Source: Mesaphorura yosii (taxonomy: Eukaryota > Arthropoda > Collembola > Poduromorpha > Tullbergiidae). Taken from it: a stretch of 25,304 bases of DNA. This document shows positions 10,260 through 20,867 of this stretch, one piece after another. Location of the stretch: the NCBI GenBank assembly GCA_009869945.1, contig WIXG01000710.1, forward strand, positions 1-25,304, written 5' to 3'. The notes below the pieces were generated by a model that was not told the DNA's origin, did not search any database, and worked only from the letters and a program-made list of their open reading frames with translations. The position numbers and the translations under genes are program-made. How positions within the stretch are numbered: position 1 is the first letter of the stretch; every line of letters begins with the position of its first letter.

Positions 10260-13200
10260 TTTTTATCTTCCGCCTGGAATCTCATTCAAATTCCTTCACT
10301 GAATGGCTTGAAAGGCTCGGGCTCGGCGTTAATTAATTAAACAAAGTGAGATTGAAGATTACAAGATTAGCGAAGGGGTGGTCGAATTGAAGAGGCTTAT
10401 CTGGACGTGAGATCATCATCGGCCCTTCATCCTCCTTTCATTTCAGAATTATTAATTAAGATCTCTCTTTTCTCGTCGCTTTCGTCTTCATCTTCATCTC
10501 CTTCTCATCTTTCTTCAGGCAGAGATCAAATCGCTTGGTTCAGCTTGCACGGATTGAATTACGCATACAAAATTGCGACTGTGATTGCGATTGCATTCAC
10601 ATTACGCAAAGATTGAAATCGAATCTTTCATTTTGCATCGGAATTTCATTTCAGTTTCATTCATTTCGTTTCATTTCATTTAGCCTGCAATCGCACTCGG
10701 AAGGGCTTTTGGACATTTTGAATGGGAAAAGATGCGGATCGAGCCAGTCTTCCAACGATTCCAGCCTACAAATTGCGTCTGGTCCGTCGGGGAAAGTGAG
10801 ATGAACCCTTACATTGGACGGGATTTTATCTTTTACAAGTACACGTCCAAAGAATGGGATCTCCAACGCTTGTGGTGCTGGTCCTCTTAATTTATGGTCT
10901 AAAACAATTATTTAATGCGACAGGTCACACGAAACAGAAACAGAAAACAGGCTTTGACAATTTGTGACTTTTACGTTGTGCTAGCGTTAGTTTGGGCTTT
11001 GCCTCGGATTATGAGCTGAGCGAGCCACTCTTTTGGTTTTACCACCTCGTCCTCTTCCTGCAGTCCTGTTACATCGCATCACCGAAGAGATTAAGCGCGC
11101 AGTCTCCACGGACCACCATCAAAGTATTTATTAAGTTGTTGTCTTATCTGTACTCGTACAATACTCGCACTCGCGAAGAAATAAAAATAGAGATTTGGTC
11201 CGTGTGTGGTTCATAAATTTGGTTGTGTGTAAAAAGAACAATAAAAAATTTGTATTTATGGCAGTTTGAGTAATAAATGCTGTCCAATGCGCGTCGATCC
11301 TTATTTAGACATCGAGAACGCAAAATACATGAAGCATAAACCACAGGCCACAGTCACAGCCAAACCGCGCAGTGCCGTGCAGATCATCCATCGCATCGTA
11401 AAATACGAGAGACATAAAATAAAAAGGTGGACCACATTAACATTGCCCTGTGTATGTGGTCGTAAATTGTACATAAATTGAAATTGGACACGCTCATCTT
11501 CACTCGCACTCGTTCCTCATGTAAACGTGGGCCAGATTGTCAAAGATCACATTGCCATTCGCCCAGAGCTCATATTCATCTTTACTTTTGCATTGTGGTG
11601 CATTTTTATTGCAGTTGCAGCGAGGCTCGACTTGTCTTGACTAACGTAAACTCGAACTTTATGACTCTCTGCGGTTTTGGCTCAGATTCGACCTGCCACG
11701 GCTTACAATCGGAAATTGGCGTGTCTTCTGTCATGCGTCGATTTCAGGGAGAATTTTCTTAATCCGCCCGCGAAATGAGAGAAATATTGTCAGGAAAGTG
11801 ATCAATAGCATTGTCATTGCCTGGCATTGCGTGGTGGACCAAGTGCCAGGATAATTGAGTGTGGACATGAAACTGTCATTCGGAATTCCAATTCCGACTC
11901 CGCTGTAAACGGTTTGAGTCAAGTGCACGCACTGCATTGCTGTGGCTGTAAATTAGGGGTTAAATTACATTCTTGCTTGAGGTAATAACAAAGTGAGACA
12001 AGACACACGAACTACGAAAATATTTCATACGCGCAAAGAGCAGCAGAGCACCTAACCCAAGTGGAATATTCAAAGCGGCGCAACGCAGGGCGCTTGTGTT
12101 TGTCTTGTAATTACATAATTTTTCTTGTGTAATTGCTGCTTTGAAGCTTCCATCCACACTTCAGCGTCTAAATGCAAATTTTCCCACGAAACCCCAAATT
12201 TGAGTCGTTCACGACGATTGAGACATAAAACGACGACTCGGCGAGGAGGCAGCGTCATTTGCATAAATTAAAGTATTGCATCTCCCTGAATTCTTGGCGT
12301 GAAATCATGAATTAAATAAATAAGCAATTTTGTCATAATATTTACGAATTTGCATCGAATCCGTCAGCGGTCCAAGTGCTCCAGATTCAGGACTCAGACG
12401 CAGATTACAAAAATAAACGATTGCCATTCGCACAACGGCAGCAACGGCTTGTCGGCTGATCTGCGTGCTTGTTCTGTGATCTTTGTGTTGAATTTCATTC
12501 GTCATAAATGTAATTGTAACCCAACCGAATTAACCCCTTTCTTTCTCCTTTTCTCATGAATTTCATTTCTGGCTGCTCTCCTCGGCTTGGCTTGGACGCA
12601 GTGCGGCGGCAGGAATTTCTCACTAAAATTCTTGTATTCTTGCTTCTTTGACTCCCATCAATCATCATCATTAATTTTATGTTGTCCAAATCCAAAGTTG
12701 AAATCCAAAAAAGGGTACAGCGTACAAGTGCAATGCGGGCCCGGGAACAGAAACAGGAACGATTATTGCATTGCTTTGCTTGACTCTTGAAGGGATCTCT
12801 TTTCTGATCCTTACGCATTCTTGCCCCTTACACGAATCCTTAATTGACAACCTCAGATCCAATTTTCCTCAAAAGATCAACGGACCCTTGACGACCAGAC
12901 TTGGGCCTGGACGAGTCGCTCGCTTGTCCACTTGGCTGCTGCCCTTTGTATTCATGTAAATGTGACTTGATTCTTCTCATCTCCGTCATCTTTATGTCAT
13001 CATTGCGTCCCGCTTGCTTGAACCTGGTCGTGGCATGGATTTAGATTCGACTCAGACGTGGACGCGGACGCGGACGGGTTCACGCGGGTCACATTTCTTT
13101 CTTCACCAGACTCCGACTCTGACTCTGACTCTGGACTCGGCCTGGCAATCAATGTGTTATGTGTGAAGATGAGACGCGCGACCGCGACGAAGTGAAGCAG

Positions 13201-14180
13201 TATGGTAGGCAAGGCGCAATGCAGATGAGATGTGGACCACCAACCAACAAAAGTAGGTCCAAAGGGTTACGACGGACGGACGTGGACTCACGTTTCTCTT
13301 TGAATATTGTCATCATCATGTCATGATTCGAGGCAGGCGAAAGCAAAAGCATACTCGAGACTTGATCCGATAAGAAGAACTTGCACACGACCACGTTGCG
13401 CGTTACCTGGCAAGGATGACACAAGAATCTTAATCCAGCATCCAGCCTTCGCTGCATTACGCGAGCGGGTTCAGGAATGTACCGCACGCGTCGTTCCACA
13501 CGACAACCACTTGACTCTAAAGAAAGAAGGTCCATCATTATTTTATATAAAACCTTGGCACTGCCGCACCGGGACTTATCTCTGATCTCCAACGGCTGTG
13601 CTGCGATGCGCTGCTCGCTGGAAAGGAATCCCCACCGCCAACGCCAACTGATCCCGACTCAACGCGCTTGCACGTTAATCAACACCTGCACTGCGCCTGC
13701 CTGCCTGCTTGAACGCTGCACGCCGGCAACAATGGGAATAATTGTTGTAATCATGATAATGAGAATTTAAAGAATTCTCAAAGGAATTCCTCACTTTATT
13801 GCTTATTGCTTCATTTACAAGCTCAAGCAGGACAAGCACAGGCACAAGCAGAACACAACAACAATGTAAATGGAAAATAATCTCTGCTCGGCGCAATGTA
13901 AATTGTAAAGTGTAAAGAAGAAGCGTACGAAGAATGGAGAATGGACAATTAGTATTTGTTATTTGGAGCTCATAAATTCTTGAGTCAATGCTCAAGAGCC
14001 TGCTCGAGATCATGTTCATTATTTACGCGCTCTATTCTTGATTGATATTGACACTTTTTCATCTCTGCCTGCCTTTACTTTTCCTGCTCCTCTGCCAGTG
14101 AAAATATGAACATGATCATGATTTCATGATCCTTCCTCGTCTGTCCGTCTGTCTGCTGCTCTATCGCACGCCAGCATCAG
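10260..14180. other. Non-coding region between the two odd-family genes, left part
   Basis: I find no supported gene. The longest open frame (13149-13592, minus, 147 codons) has no domain and uneven composition, so I do not call it. The region carries a GACTCT-type tandem run at 13109-13138, a TGCC run at 13695-13708 and an isolated TATATAAAA at 13544-13552 without a matching initiator. Confidence 0.5.
13109..13138. repeat. Degenerate hexamer repeat (GACTCT)n
   Basis: Four to five near-perfect GACTCT/GACTCG units lie in tandem, next to a GGACGC run at about 13060-13078. They are non-coding. Confidence 0.8.
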
Positions 14181-14208
14181 TATTCAGCATCGTTTCTTCG
14201 CTCTGCTC

Positions 14209-14268
14209 TATTTAAGCAAGCAGTGATGTCCATTTTTCAGTCTCTGCTATTATTAACACGGTTAATAA
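14209..14268 (+). promoter_or_regulatory. Candidate core promoter (TATTTAAG + TCAGTC Inr) followed by AATAAA
   Basis: TATTTAAG at 14209-14216 and an arthropod initiator TCAGTC at 14237-14242 are spaced so that the Inr A lies 30 bases after the TATA start, the canonical distance. AATAAAG follows at about 14263-14269, only some 25 bases into the would-be transcript. No coding sequence follows. This tight TATA-Inr-AATAAA order is usual in LTRs, so an old LTR fragment is as likely as a non-coding RNA promoter. I could not define LTR ends or a target-site duplication. Confidence 0.4.
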
Positions 14269-14856
14269 AGTGTTGTGTTGGTTTTTCATTATTTGTACAT
14301 GCCCAGCCTGAAAGTGTCATGTCCCGACCCCATCAGCCCGACGCGAGTAGTACATGATCAGCATAATTGCATTATTAGAAAAATATTGCCTGATCATTGA
14401 TCATCGCTCATCGTTCTTCGCGCCGTGCCATGCCATCGTCTCACAGCTACACAACTACAACGTCACAGTCACAATGGACCAGAATTTCTCACCTGAGCCT
14501 CATAATTCTAAATATGGAACTGTTGCGGAGCGCTGCGCTGCATTGCCGTGAAAAAAGTGATGACAAGTATTGTTGTATTGTGAAGATACCATAAAGAATC
14601 TCCGACTGTGTGAAAAGGGGCGTATTATGAGCCAGTGGAGTGCTGTAGTGCAGTACGGAACGGAGATTCTTCCTCAGCGCTGCGCATCTCAGCATAGAAT
14701 TCGAATTCGAGCCAAAGGAATGTGAGAAGCGAGATCATATACTACGGGCACAGGCAGAAAGGTCAAGCACAAGTCATGGGAAACGGGCGTGCAAGAATTT
14801 TACCTGCCTGGCCTGCCTGGCTTGTGATGATCATCATCCTCATCTGTAAAGCGTTC

Positions 14857-14880
14857 GCGTAACGCGTACGTACGTTACGC
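14857..14880. repeat. Perfect 8-bp inverted repeat around a CGTACGTA centre
   Basis: GCGTAACG at 14857-14864 is the reverse complement of CGTTACGC at 14873-14880, with CGTACGTA between. A second CGTACGTACGCG follows at about 14891. It could form a cruciform or be a dimeric binding site. No gene is adjacent. Confidence 0.8.
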
Positions 14881-15080
14881 TGACGCATCTCGTACGTACG
14901 CGTCCACTTCGACGGTCCACGCCAGCCACAACCTGCGTGCATGCATGTTGCAGACGGTGTGTCTTCAGTTGACCTCTTGGCCCTGCTGGAGCGCAGCGCA
15001 CTACATAAGCATTATTGTTGTGGGAGACGAGTTTTTTTATTTCTGGAATTCGTGAGTTATTTTGGTTTTGGTGCTCTGCA

Positions 15081-15099
15081 CTGCCTGCCTGCCTGCCTG
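15081..15099. repeat. Tetramer microsatellite (TGCC)n
   Basis: This is the longest of several dispersed TGCC/GGCA runs in the window, with four perfect CTGC/TGCC units followed by imperfect ones. Others are at 5491-5502, 6081-6092, 13695-13708, 14801-14820, 15531-15544 and 16917-16932. Confidence 0.9.
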
Positions 15100-16106
15100 A
15101 CTGCCTATTATTATGCATTGCCTGAATTCATGGGATTCTCATCTCAGTGCAGGCATTTAAGCATGGGCATGGGAAATTATCACAGTCAGAGTTCAAATGA
15201 ACAGAATAATTCCACGGCCGGCGATGAGTTGACCTCAGCATACCAAAGACCCTTCGCAGGCAGTGTGCAGGCGAAGGCACGGATCAAGACGAGATGAGAT
15301 CAGGTGCTTTTCCTTTTCCTTCGTTTTTCTGACTTTCTTTCTCTGTTCAGCTATAGCAGCCTGCATGATAAATTCATCTGGGCCGGATTGATTTAATTTA
15401 TTTGTGGGACGGATGAAATCAACCCAAAAAGGTATGTGGCTAATTACTAATTACGGGTTCCGACGTGCCGTGCCGCACTGTGCTATTTTTGTGCGCTCGA
15501 ACTTTCCCACAGATTCTCAGATTCTCGAGCTTGCCTGCCTGCCTTCTCGTAAGAGAGATCCGCATCAATAATTGATCTTTATGCGTCTTTATGATGGTTT
15601 ATGACTGTTCTCACAGTCGGAGATCAGCCTGGGCTCATAACCTTATTTAGAAGTCGTGATTCATCCATCAACCGACCGAATACAACACAGTACTTCGTAA
15701 AACAAAAGGAAAGGGTTGTTTCTTGTTGCCTGTTGCTCGCTTGTTTGCCGTTGATGGCTGTTACGACACGACAATGAACGAACTATTCGACATCAACTAT
15801 TGATCTCAGCCTCAGCCCTCATCATGAATTATGCGAATGGAAAATATACCTCAACTCGACTTCGCCTCCTTATCGCTAAATGCTCATTTTGCCCAAAAAC
15901 ACGGGAAAAGTACACAAAATTTGCATAAACATCGACCAAAGCGAGTATCGCGCTGGCATTTTTGTCGTGCGTCCACGACGGTCGTGGGCTCGATTCGTAT
16001 CGTATCAAATTCTTCACCCTGCAGGCTTGAAATTTCATCCTCGTAATGTTTAATTACGGGCCACAATATTTCATACGCCTACAATTATCGTTCATCGTGT
16101 TTTATT

Positions 16107-16126
16107 GTACGATATCGCTATCGTAC
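16107..16126. repeat. Perfect hairpin palindrome GTACGATA-TCGC-TATCGTAC
   Basis: Eight-base arms (16107-16114 and 16119-16126) flank a TCGC tetraloop, followed directly by CGTACGTACG-like sequence. It shares the GTACG core with the palindrome at 14857-14880. It is too short for a microRNA precursor. Confidence 0.85.
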
Positions 16127-17403
16127 GTACGAATCTCATCTCACAAATCTCGTCTTAGCCGCCTGGTATAGCAAAGCGCAAAATGGAAATCATTCTCACG
16201 ACTGACGACTACGAATGCGAGTGTGACAGACACGACAGCGTAAATATTTTTGGCAACGATGACAGTCAACAACAATGTCGACCCACCCACACTGCGCGCT
16301 TCGACTGCGGCCACTCGTCCAAAGAAGATGCTGATCTTTGTGATCTCCTGCACAGACGCAGCAGAAATGAGGAAATGGTTCACATTCGCAACTTCGCAGG
16401 CTGCCAGTTGATTATGGCAATGCATTGTCGAGCAGAACATGAATAATTCACGTCACGACATTGTAAGACTGCTTTGTAAACGTGAAAGAACGCCTTTTAG
16501 CCTTTTTGTATTCTGGACCCAAATGTTAGCTGTTTCTCAGTTTCTCGTTCTTCTTTAATTCTGAAATGAAAATTCTGCATATTTATTACAAAACGATTAG
16601 AAAGATGATCGTGGCTGCACCGTAGACCAAAATAAAAATTGTTTCTCACACTTTTCTTCTTCTTCCAATTCTCACCGGTCGAGGGACAGGCTTGGCCGAC
16701 CAATCGTGTGGTTGCAATGAAAAATGTTAATTGTGTGTCTGTCAAGTCGAGGCAGGCCGAAAATGAACTATAAAAATGTCTATTTACAATTTATGAAGCG
16801 AGTGACGGATGGACGGACGGGCAAAGTACAATTAATGATCTTTTGAGCCTGAACCTCAAGCCTGGCAGAGCAGTTTGAGTTTCAAAAGGGTGATAATAAA
16901 AAAATGAGAAAGACAAGGCAGGCAGGCAGGCGAAATTGTAATATGTAAATTGCTTGACTTAACTAAGAGTTCTTCGAATTCGTATTCGTATTCGTAAATT
17001 ACTGACATGCCACGCCAGGCTACGCCATTATTATTATGGCCAATTTAATAGGACTTCAAATAATTGCTGATGTTTCTCATTGCTTGTCTTGTCATTTTTT
17101 CTTTCGTGTTCTTGCGTCTTGACTCGACTTGACTTTGCCCAATGCTGTAATCGAAAAGCACAGATTGACTTGGCCGGCTGCACGCGCAGCGCAAGAAATT
17201 CGTGCATTATGCAAATGACTTGATTGCAAAGAGCAAAGCAACATTTAAAATTTTTGGTCCATGTTCTCGCGTTCTCAACTCGTCTTCGTCGGTCCGTGCA
17301 TTATTTTTGTTGCTGTTGCTATGGTAATTACAGATTATGCATTAATGGGGCGGGGTCTTTTGTCTTTTATTTTGTGTACACGATTTTTTTGCTTTTGTAC
17401 TTT

Positions 17404-17426
17404 GCATTTTACATTTTACATTTTAC
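17404..17426. repeat. Heptamer repeat (ACATTTT)x3
   Basis: Three tandem ACATTTT units (first one partial) in AT-rich non-coding DNA. Confidence 0.85.
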
Positions 17427-17995
17427 TAATTTCGTTTTTCGAAAAATCACACCACAGCACAGAACAGCATCACAGCACGGCTCATCTCAATTTTTTCACA
17501 GCATCGCATCTTTGAATGAATCTTCTGTTGGAGGAGTATCAGCTTGAGTGCTTGGCTTAGCTTGTTCTCATGAATAATAATGATGCACCATTTTTTATGC
17601 GACCCAATGCACACACGTGCATAAGATGATAATGGTGATGATGATGAGATGGGCCATTAAACGTACGCACACAATACGCACACTCATCAACAATGGAAAG
17701 ATCATGGAGTCTAGACACTCAAGCATCTGCTGCCTGGACGTGCCGAGCAGTCGAGTGGCTGCGTAACTCCGGAAGGAGGAGTTTGTCGCCATTATGTCTA
17801 ATAATAAAACAAGATGCAGATGCGAAGGAGTGAAAGGAAGATACTCAAGGCCGGAAGCTATTCGAGTATGCTCATCCATTTAAAGCAAAGATTCTACAGA
17901 CTCCAGACCACACATTATCCATGGCACGAATTTCATTCATTGGAGTAGATATCATTTTGCATATGCACAATTGAAAACGCTGAGACACTGTTTAG

Positions 17996-18001
17996 TTTAT
18001 T
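17996..18001 (-). terminator. Candidate poly(A) signal of the odd-family gene
   Basis: AATAAA on the minus strand lies about 230 bases downstream of the stop codon at 18230, in AT-rich sequence, giving a 3' untranslated region of ordinary length. No nearer perfect AATAAA was seen. Confidence 0.55.
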
Positions 18002-18229
18002 ACACGGACAAAAACAAGAATATTTCGCTACCGTTGAATTCAAGCTTTCGATAAGTAAAGGACCTACTAAATTGTATTGATTTGTATTTCGCAGTGATTT
18101 GGCCTTAACTGGCTCTAGCCGATAATAAATTAACCTACCAGCTAACCTTTCTACGCCACTTTGCAACTGTACATAACTTTGGCTTATTGATCCAAACTAC
18201 CAGGCGGTAACGACACGTTGGTCTTGAAT

Positions 18230-20867
18230 TCATTTCATGATGTCCGAAATCAAGAAAGTGGGCCTCTGCCTCGTTTTGTGGCCGTACCCGTGTCCATGCC
18301 CATGGCCGCTGATCGGCGATGTTGGCGACAGCATCGCCAGGCTCGTCATCGACGGCCTTCCGCCTCCGTTCCCCTTTCTCGTCGTGGTCGTGATGGGCGT
18401 TGGACTGGTCGGCTCGCTCCCGCTTCCACTTCCGCCGAGGCCGTTACGACTGGCGGCTCCGCAAGTGTGCATCTCTCCGTCGTCCCCCTCGCCTGTAGCC
18501 CCCGTAACAGCAGCAGCGAGGGCGGCCGCCTCCTCCTCCTCGTGGGTCATCGTGTGCCTCCGCAGATCGCAGTTTCTGCGGAAGACCTTCGTGCAGGCGA
18601 CGCACTCGTACGGTTTGAGATCCGTATGCGTGAGGAGGTGCGTCTTGAGGTTGGAGCGCTGGTTGAAAGCCCGGGCGCAGACGGGGCACTTGTGCGGCGA
18701 CTCGTCCATGTGCAGAATCTTGTGCACGGCCAGGGTTCGAGACTGGCAGAAGCCCTTCCCGCATTCGGTGCACTTGAACGGCTTCTCCTTGCTGTGAATG
18801 TACCTGCGACAACAAAAATGAGTGCGACTCGTGTGATGAGAAACGTCTTCATGGGGAAATTGAGAAAAAAAAGCTTACCTGTGATCTCTCAGATGGTCTT
18901 GTCTCCTGAACGCCTTTCCACATATATCGCAAGAGTACGGCCGCTCGTCGGTGTGAGTTCGCTCATGAATCAGCAGATTGTAGGATTTTGTGAACTGGCG
19001 ATTGCAGTATTTGCAGATGAACTGTTTCTTTGGTCGCGAAGACTTGCCCGTGACTGTCGTCGCTCCTCCGGTCGGCGGGGCTGCTCGGGTGATGGGCGCA
19101 TTGGCGTGCGGGCGGCCAGTCGCCTTTTTCTTTCCGGTCATGCTGAGGTCCTGCACTCCAGTACGGCCACCGAGGCCAAGACCGAGGCTGCCCATGCGAG
19201 AGTGCTGGTGATGATGATGGGCGGCCTGCGCTTGCGCCGCGGCAGCCGCTGCTGCCTGGGCGTGGGCAGCGTGGAGAGCGTGCGCCTGCTGATTGTACAG
19301 GGCAGAATACTGGTGCTGAAGTCCGAAGAGTGCGGCGGCCGAAGCAGCGTTGGCATTGGCCGTCGGGGCAAATTGAGATCCTGTGCTGTTGGTGTTGGAG
19401 TTCGCTGAAGCTGCTGCAAGCGCGATTCGTCGGAGATCGTCGATGGAGTACAGGAACGGGGACGGGAAACGAGGGTTCAAGTAGAGACTGGCCAGGAGTA
19501 GGTGCGGGATTGAAGGCGGTGGGCCGGCGGCTCCCGTCGCGGTGGCAGGCGGTGAGCTCGGCTCCAGCATTTGGCTCGTTTGCATCGGTGGCATTGAAAG
19601 CGGTGTGGTGGCAGACGTGGAACGGGAACTGTTTGACCCGACAGGGCTGGTGCTGGCGCTTGAAACTGACACGGAGCCGTGATGCTGATGCTTGGTGTTT
19701 GTGCTCACTTCTCGTTCGCGTTCACGATCGCGCATCATCAGTGCAGCTGCAGCAGCGGCGGCCAACGTCGACTGACCCGCCTGGCCGCCTGCTCCTGCGC
19801 TGCCGCCGCTACTGGAGAGAGGGAAGAGCGATTGAAGTTGTCCGGCAGCGGCAGCAGAAGATAAGAACCCTGCAAGGCAATATAATTGAAGGGTGTTGTT
19901 GTTATCGGTATTTGAGTATTCGTATTTGCCAAGTCAAGCAATAAGCAATTGGTCATTCATTCAGGCCAAGAAGAGCATCAAGAGTCGGGCGACAATCAAA
20001 CAGAAGCCAAACCATGCGATGCCTCATACTCGTACTCGATTGCCCGTGTGATTGCTACTTCTTTCATGTTTAATTGACTGTTGACTCGATTGGGCAACAC
20101 TTTAAAATGCTGCCACTCTTATCAGCACTTCTTTGCTTTGATCCTGCCGAGCCGCCTCGACCGACAAACGCAACACGAGCGGCCGCGGCTCATCACAGCG
20201 AATAATGTGTTTATGAGCCAATATTTTGATCCAGCAATCCAATTCAATACGAATTCGGGCTGATACGAACGCAAACGCAAAGGATGCGCTTGAGCTTTGT
20301 CGGTGCTCGGCTCGACACACAATCTCAGTGCTTTACTCTAAACTTTGATTGTATTGAGCAAAGAGCCAAAGTTCCTTGTTTGCTGTTTGCCTTGTCGATC
20401 GATTGCTGTGCCGTGCCGTAAGCCGTAAAATCCCATTAGGCAATTCAATTTAGGATTCACAGCTCGGATCCTCAAAGTGTGAACTCGTCAAAGTAAAATG
20501 CAGTAATTTAGTAATGGCAATGCAATTATTTGGAAATTTAATGGCATTTGGCGGATGAGCGATCATCCGACCTGCTGACTGCTGCCGCTGATAAGCCATC
20601 CCTGGAAAAGCAGAAAAGCCAAAGCACTGCTGGCGTGAATCACTGACAAGTACTCAGAACGAGAAAGAGAAAAGCCGAGCAGTCTGCGCCCTGCACTGCG
20701 CCTGCAGCAGCTGTGAATCATGCTTCATGCCTGCCACGCCATGCCATGATGACATAGAAGTACATTGTCCAAAGCCACATCAAGCTGCCTGATGCTGATA
20801 AGCTAATTGACAATGCATAAAAAAATGTTAGGAAAGGAATTTTACCACGAAAATCCATCTGCTTCAT
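18230..20867 (-). CDS. Odd-skipped family transcription factor, five C2H2 fingers (Sob/Bowl type)
   Basis: Model: complement(join(18230..18803, 18879..19869, 20846..20867)), 528 residues. Five C2H2 fingers have zinc ligands at about 293/296/309/313, 321/324/337/341, 349/352/365/369, 377/380/393/397 and 405/408/421/425. Linkers such as THTDERPY and IHSKEKPF are those of the Odd/Sob/Bowl group. Five fingers fit Sob or Bowl better than Odd (four), but the paralogue cannot be settled here. The N-terminal half is Ala/Gln/Ser/His-rich (poly-Ala/His at about 203-230). The C-terminus FLISDIM (521-527) fits the eh1 Groucho-recruitment motif, so repression is expected. Introns are 75 bp (phase 2) and 976 bp (phase 1). 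The tiny first exon (MKQMDFR, Kozak-like ACAAATG, donor GTAAAA) is inferred from phase and is the least certain part. Exons 2 and 3 are secure. Confidence 0.9.
18804..18878 (-). other. Phase-2 intron in finger 2 of the odd-family gene (75 bp)
   Basis: The donor GTAAGC follows GATCACAG and the acceptor TCGCAG precedes GTACATTCAC. Splicing rebuilds the Arg codon AG|G and the finger 2-3 sequence [11 protein letters not shown]. Position and phase match the drm intron. Confidence 0.92.
20846..20867 (-). other. Candidate first coding micro-exon of the odd-family gene
   Basis: A 22-base minus-strand stretch runs from ATG (20867-20865), in an ACAAATG context that fits insect translation starts, to a donor CGTG|GTAAAA. 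It ends with one extra base, exactly the phase needed by the acceptor at 19870-19871 (CTTGCAG|GG TTC). Exon 2 is open and coding-like from its acceptor without a nearby ATG, so an upstream exon is required. The alternative is initiation at the Met-Met pair near 19733-19738 inside exon 2. Confidence 0.5.

Larger units (their letters stand above)
14300..17990. other. Non-coding region between the two odd-family genes, right part
   Basis: No supported gene. Open frames up to about 118 codons occur on both strands without recognisable domains. Simple-sequence content is high: TGCC runs at 14801-14820, 15081-15099 and 15531-15544, GGCA at 16917-16932, and ACATTTT units at 17404-17426. Two notable palindromes are listed separately. 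Confidence 0.5.

Noticed and set aside
13544..13552. TATATAAAA, a strong TATA-like word on the plus strand
   Set aside because: No initiator at the proper distance and no transcript-like sequence after it. AT-rich words of this kind are expected by chance.
13149..13592. A 147-codon minus-strand open frame
   Set aside because: No domain, no splice partner, and composition like the surrounding non-coding DNA.
18218..19408. A 396-codon open frame on the plus strand
   Set aside because: It lies antisense to the secure odd-family exons and spans their intron. GC-rich, repeat-rich coding DNA often leaves the opposite strand open. It has no recognisable domain.
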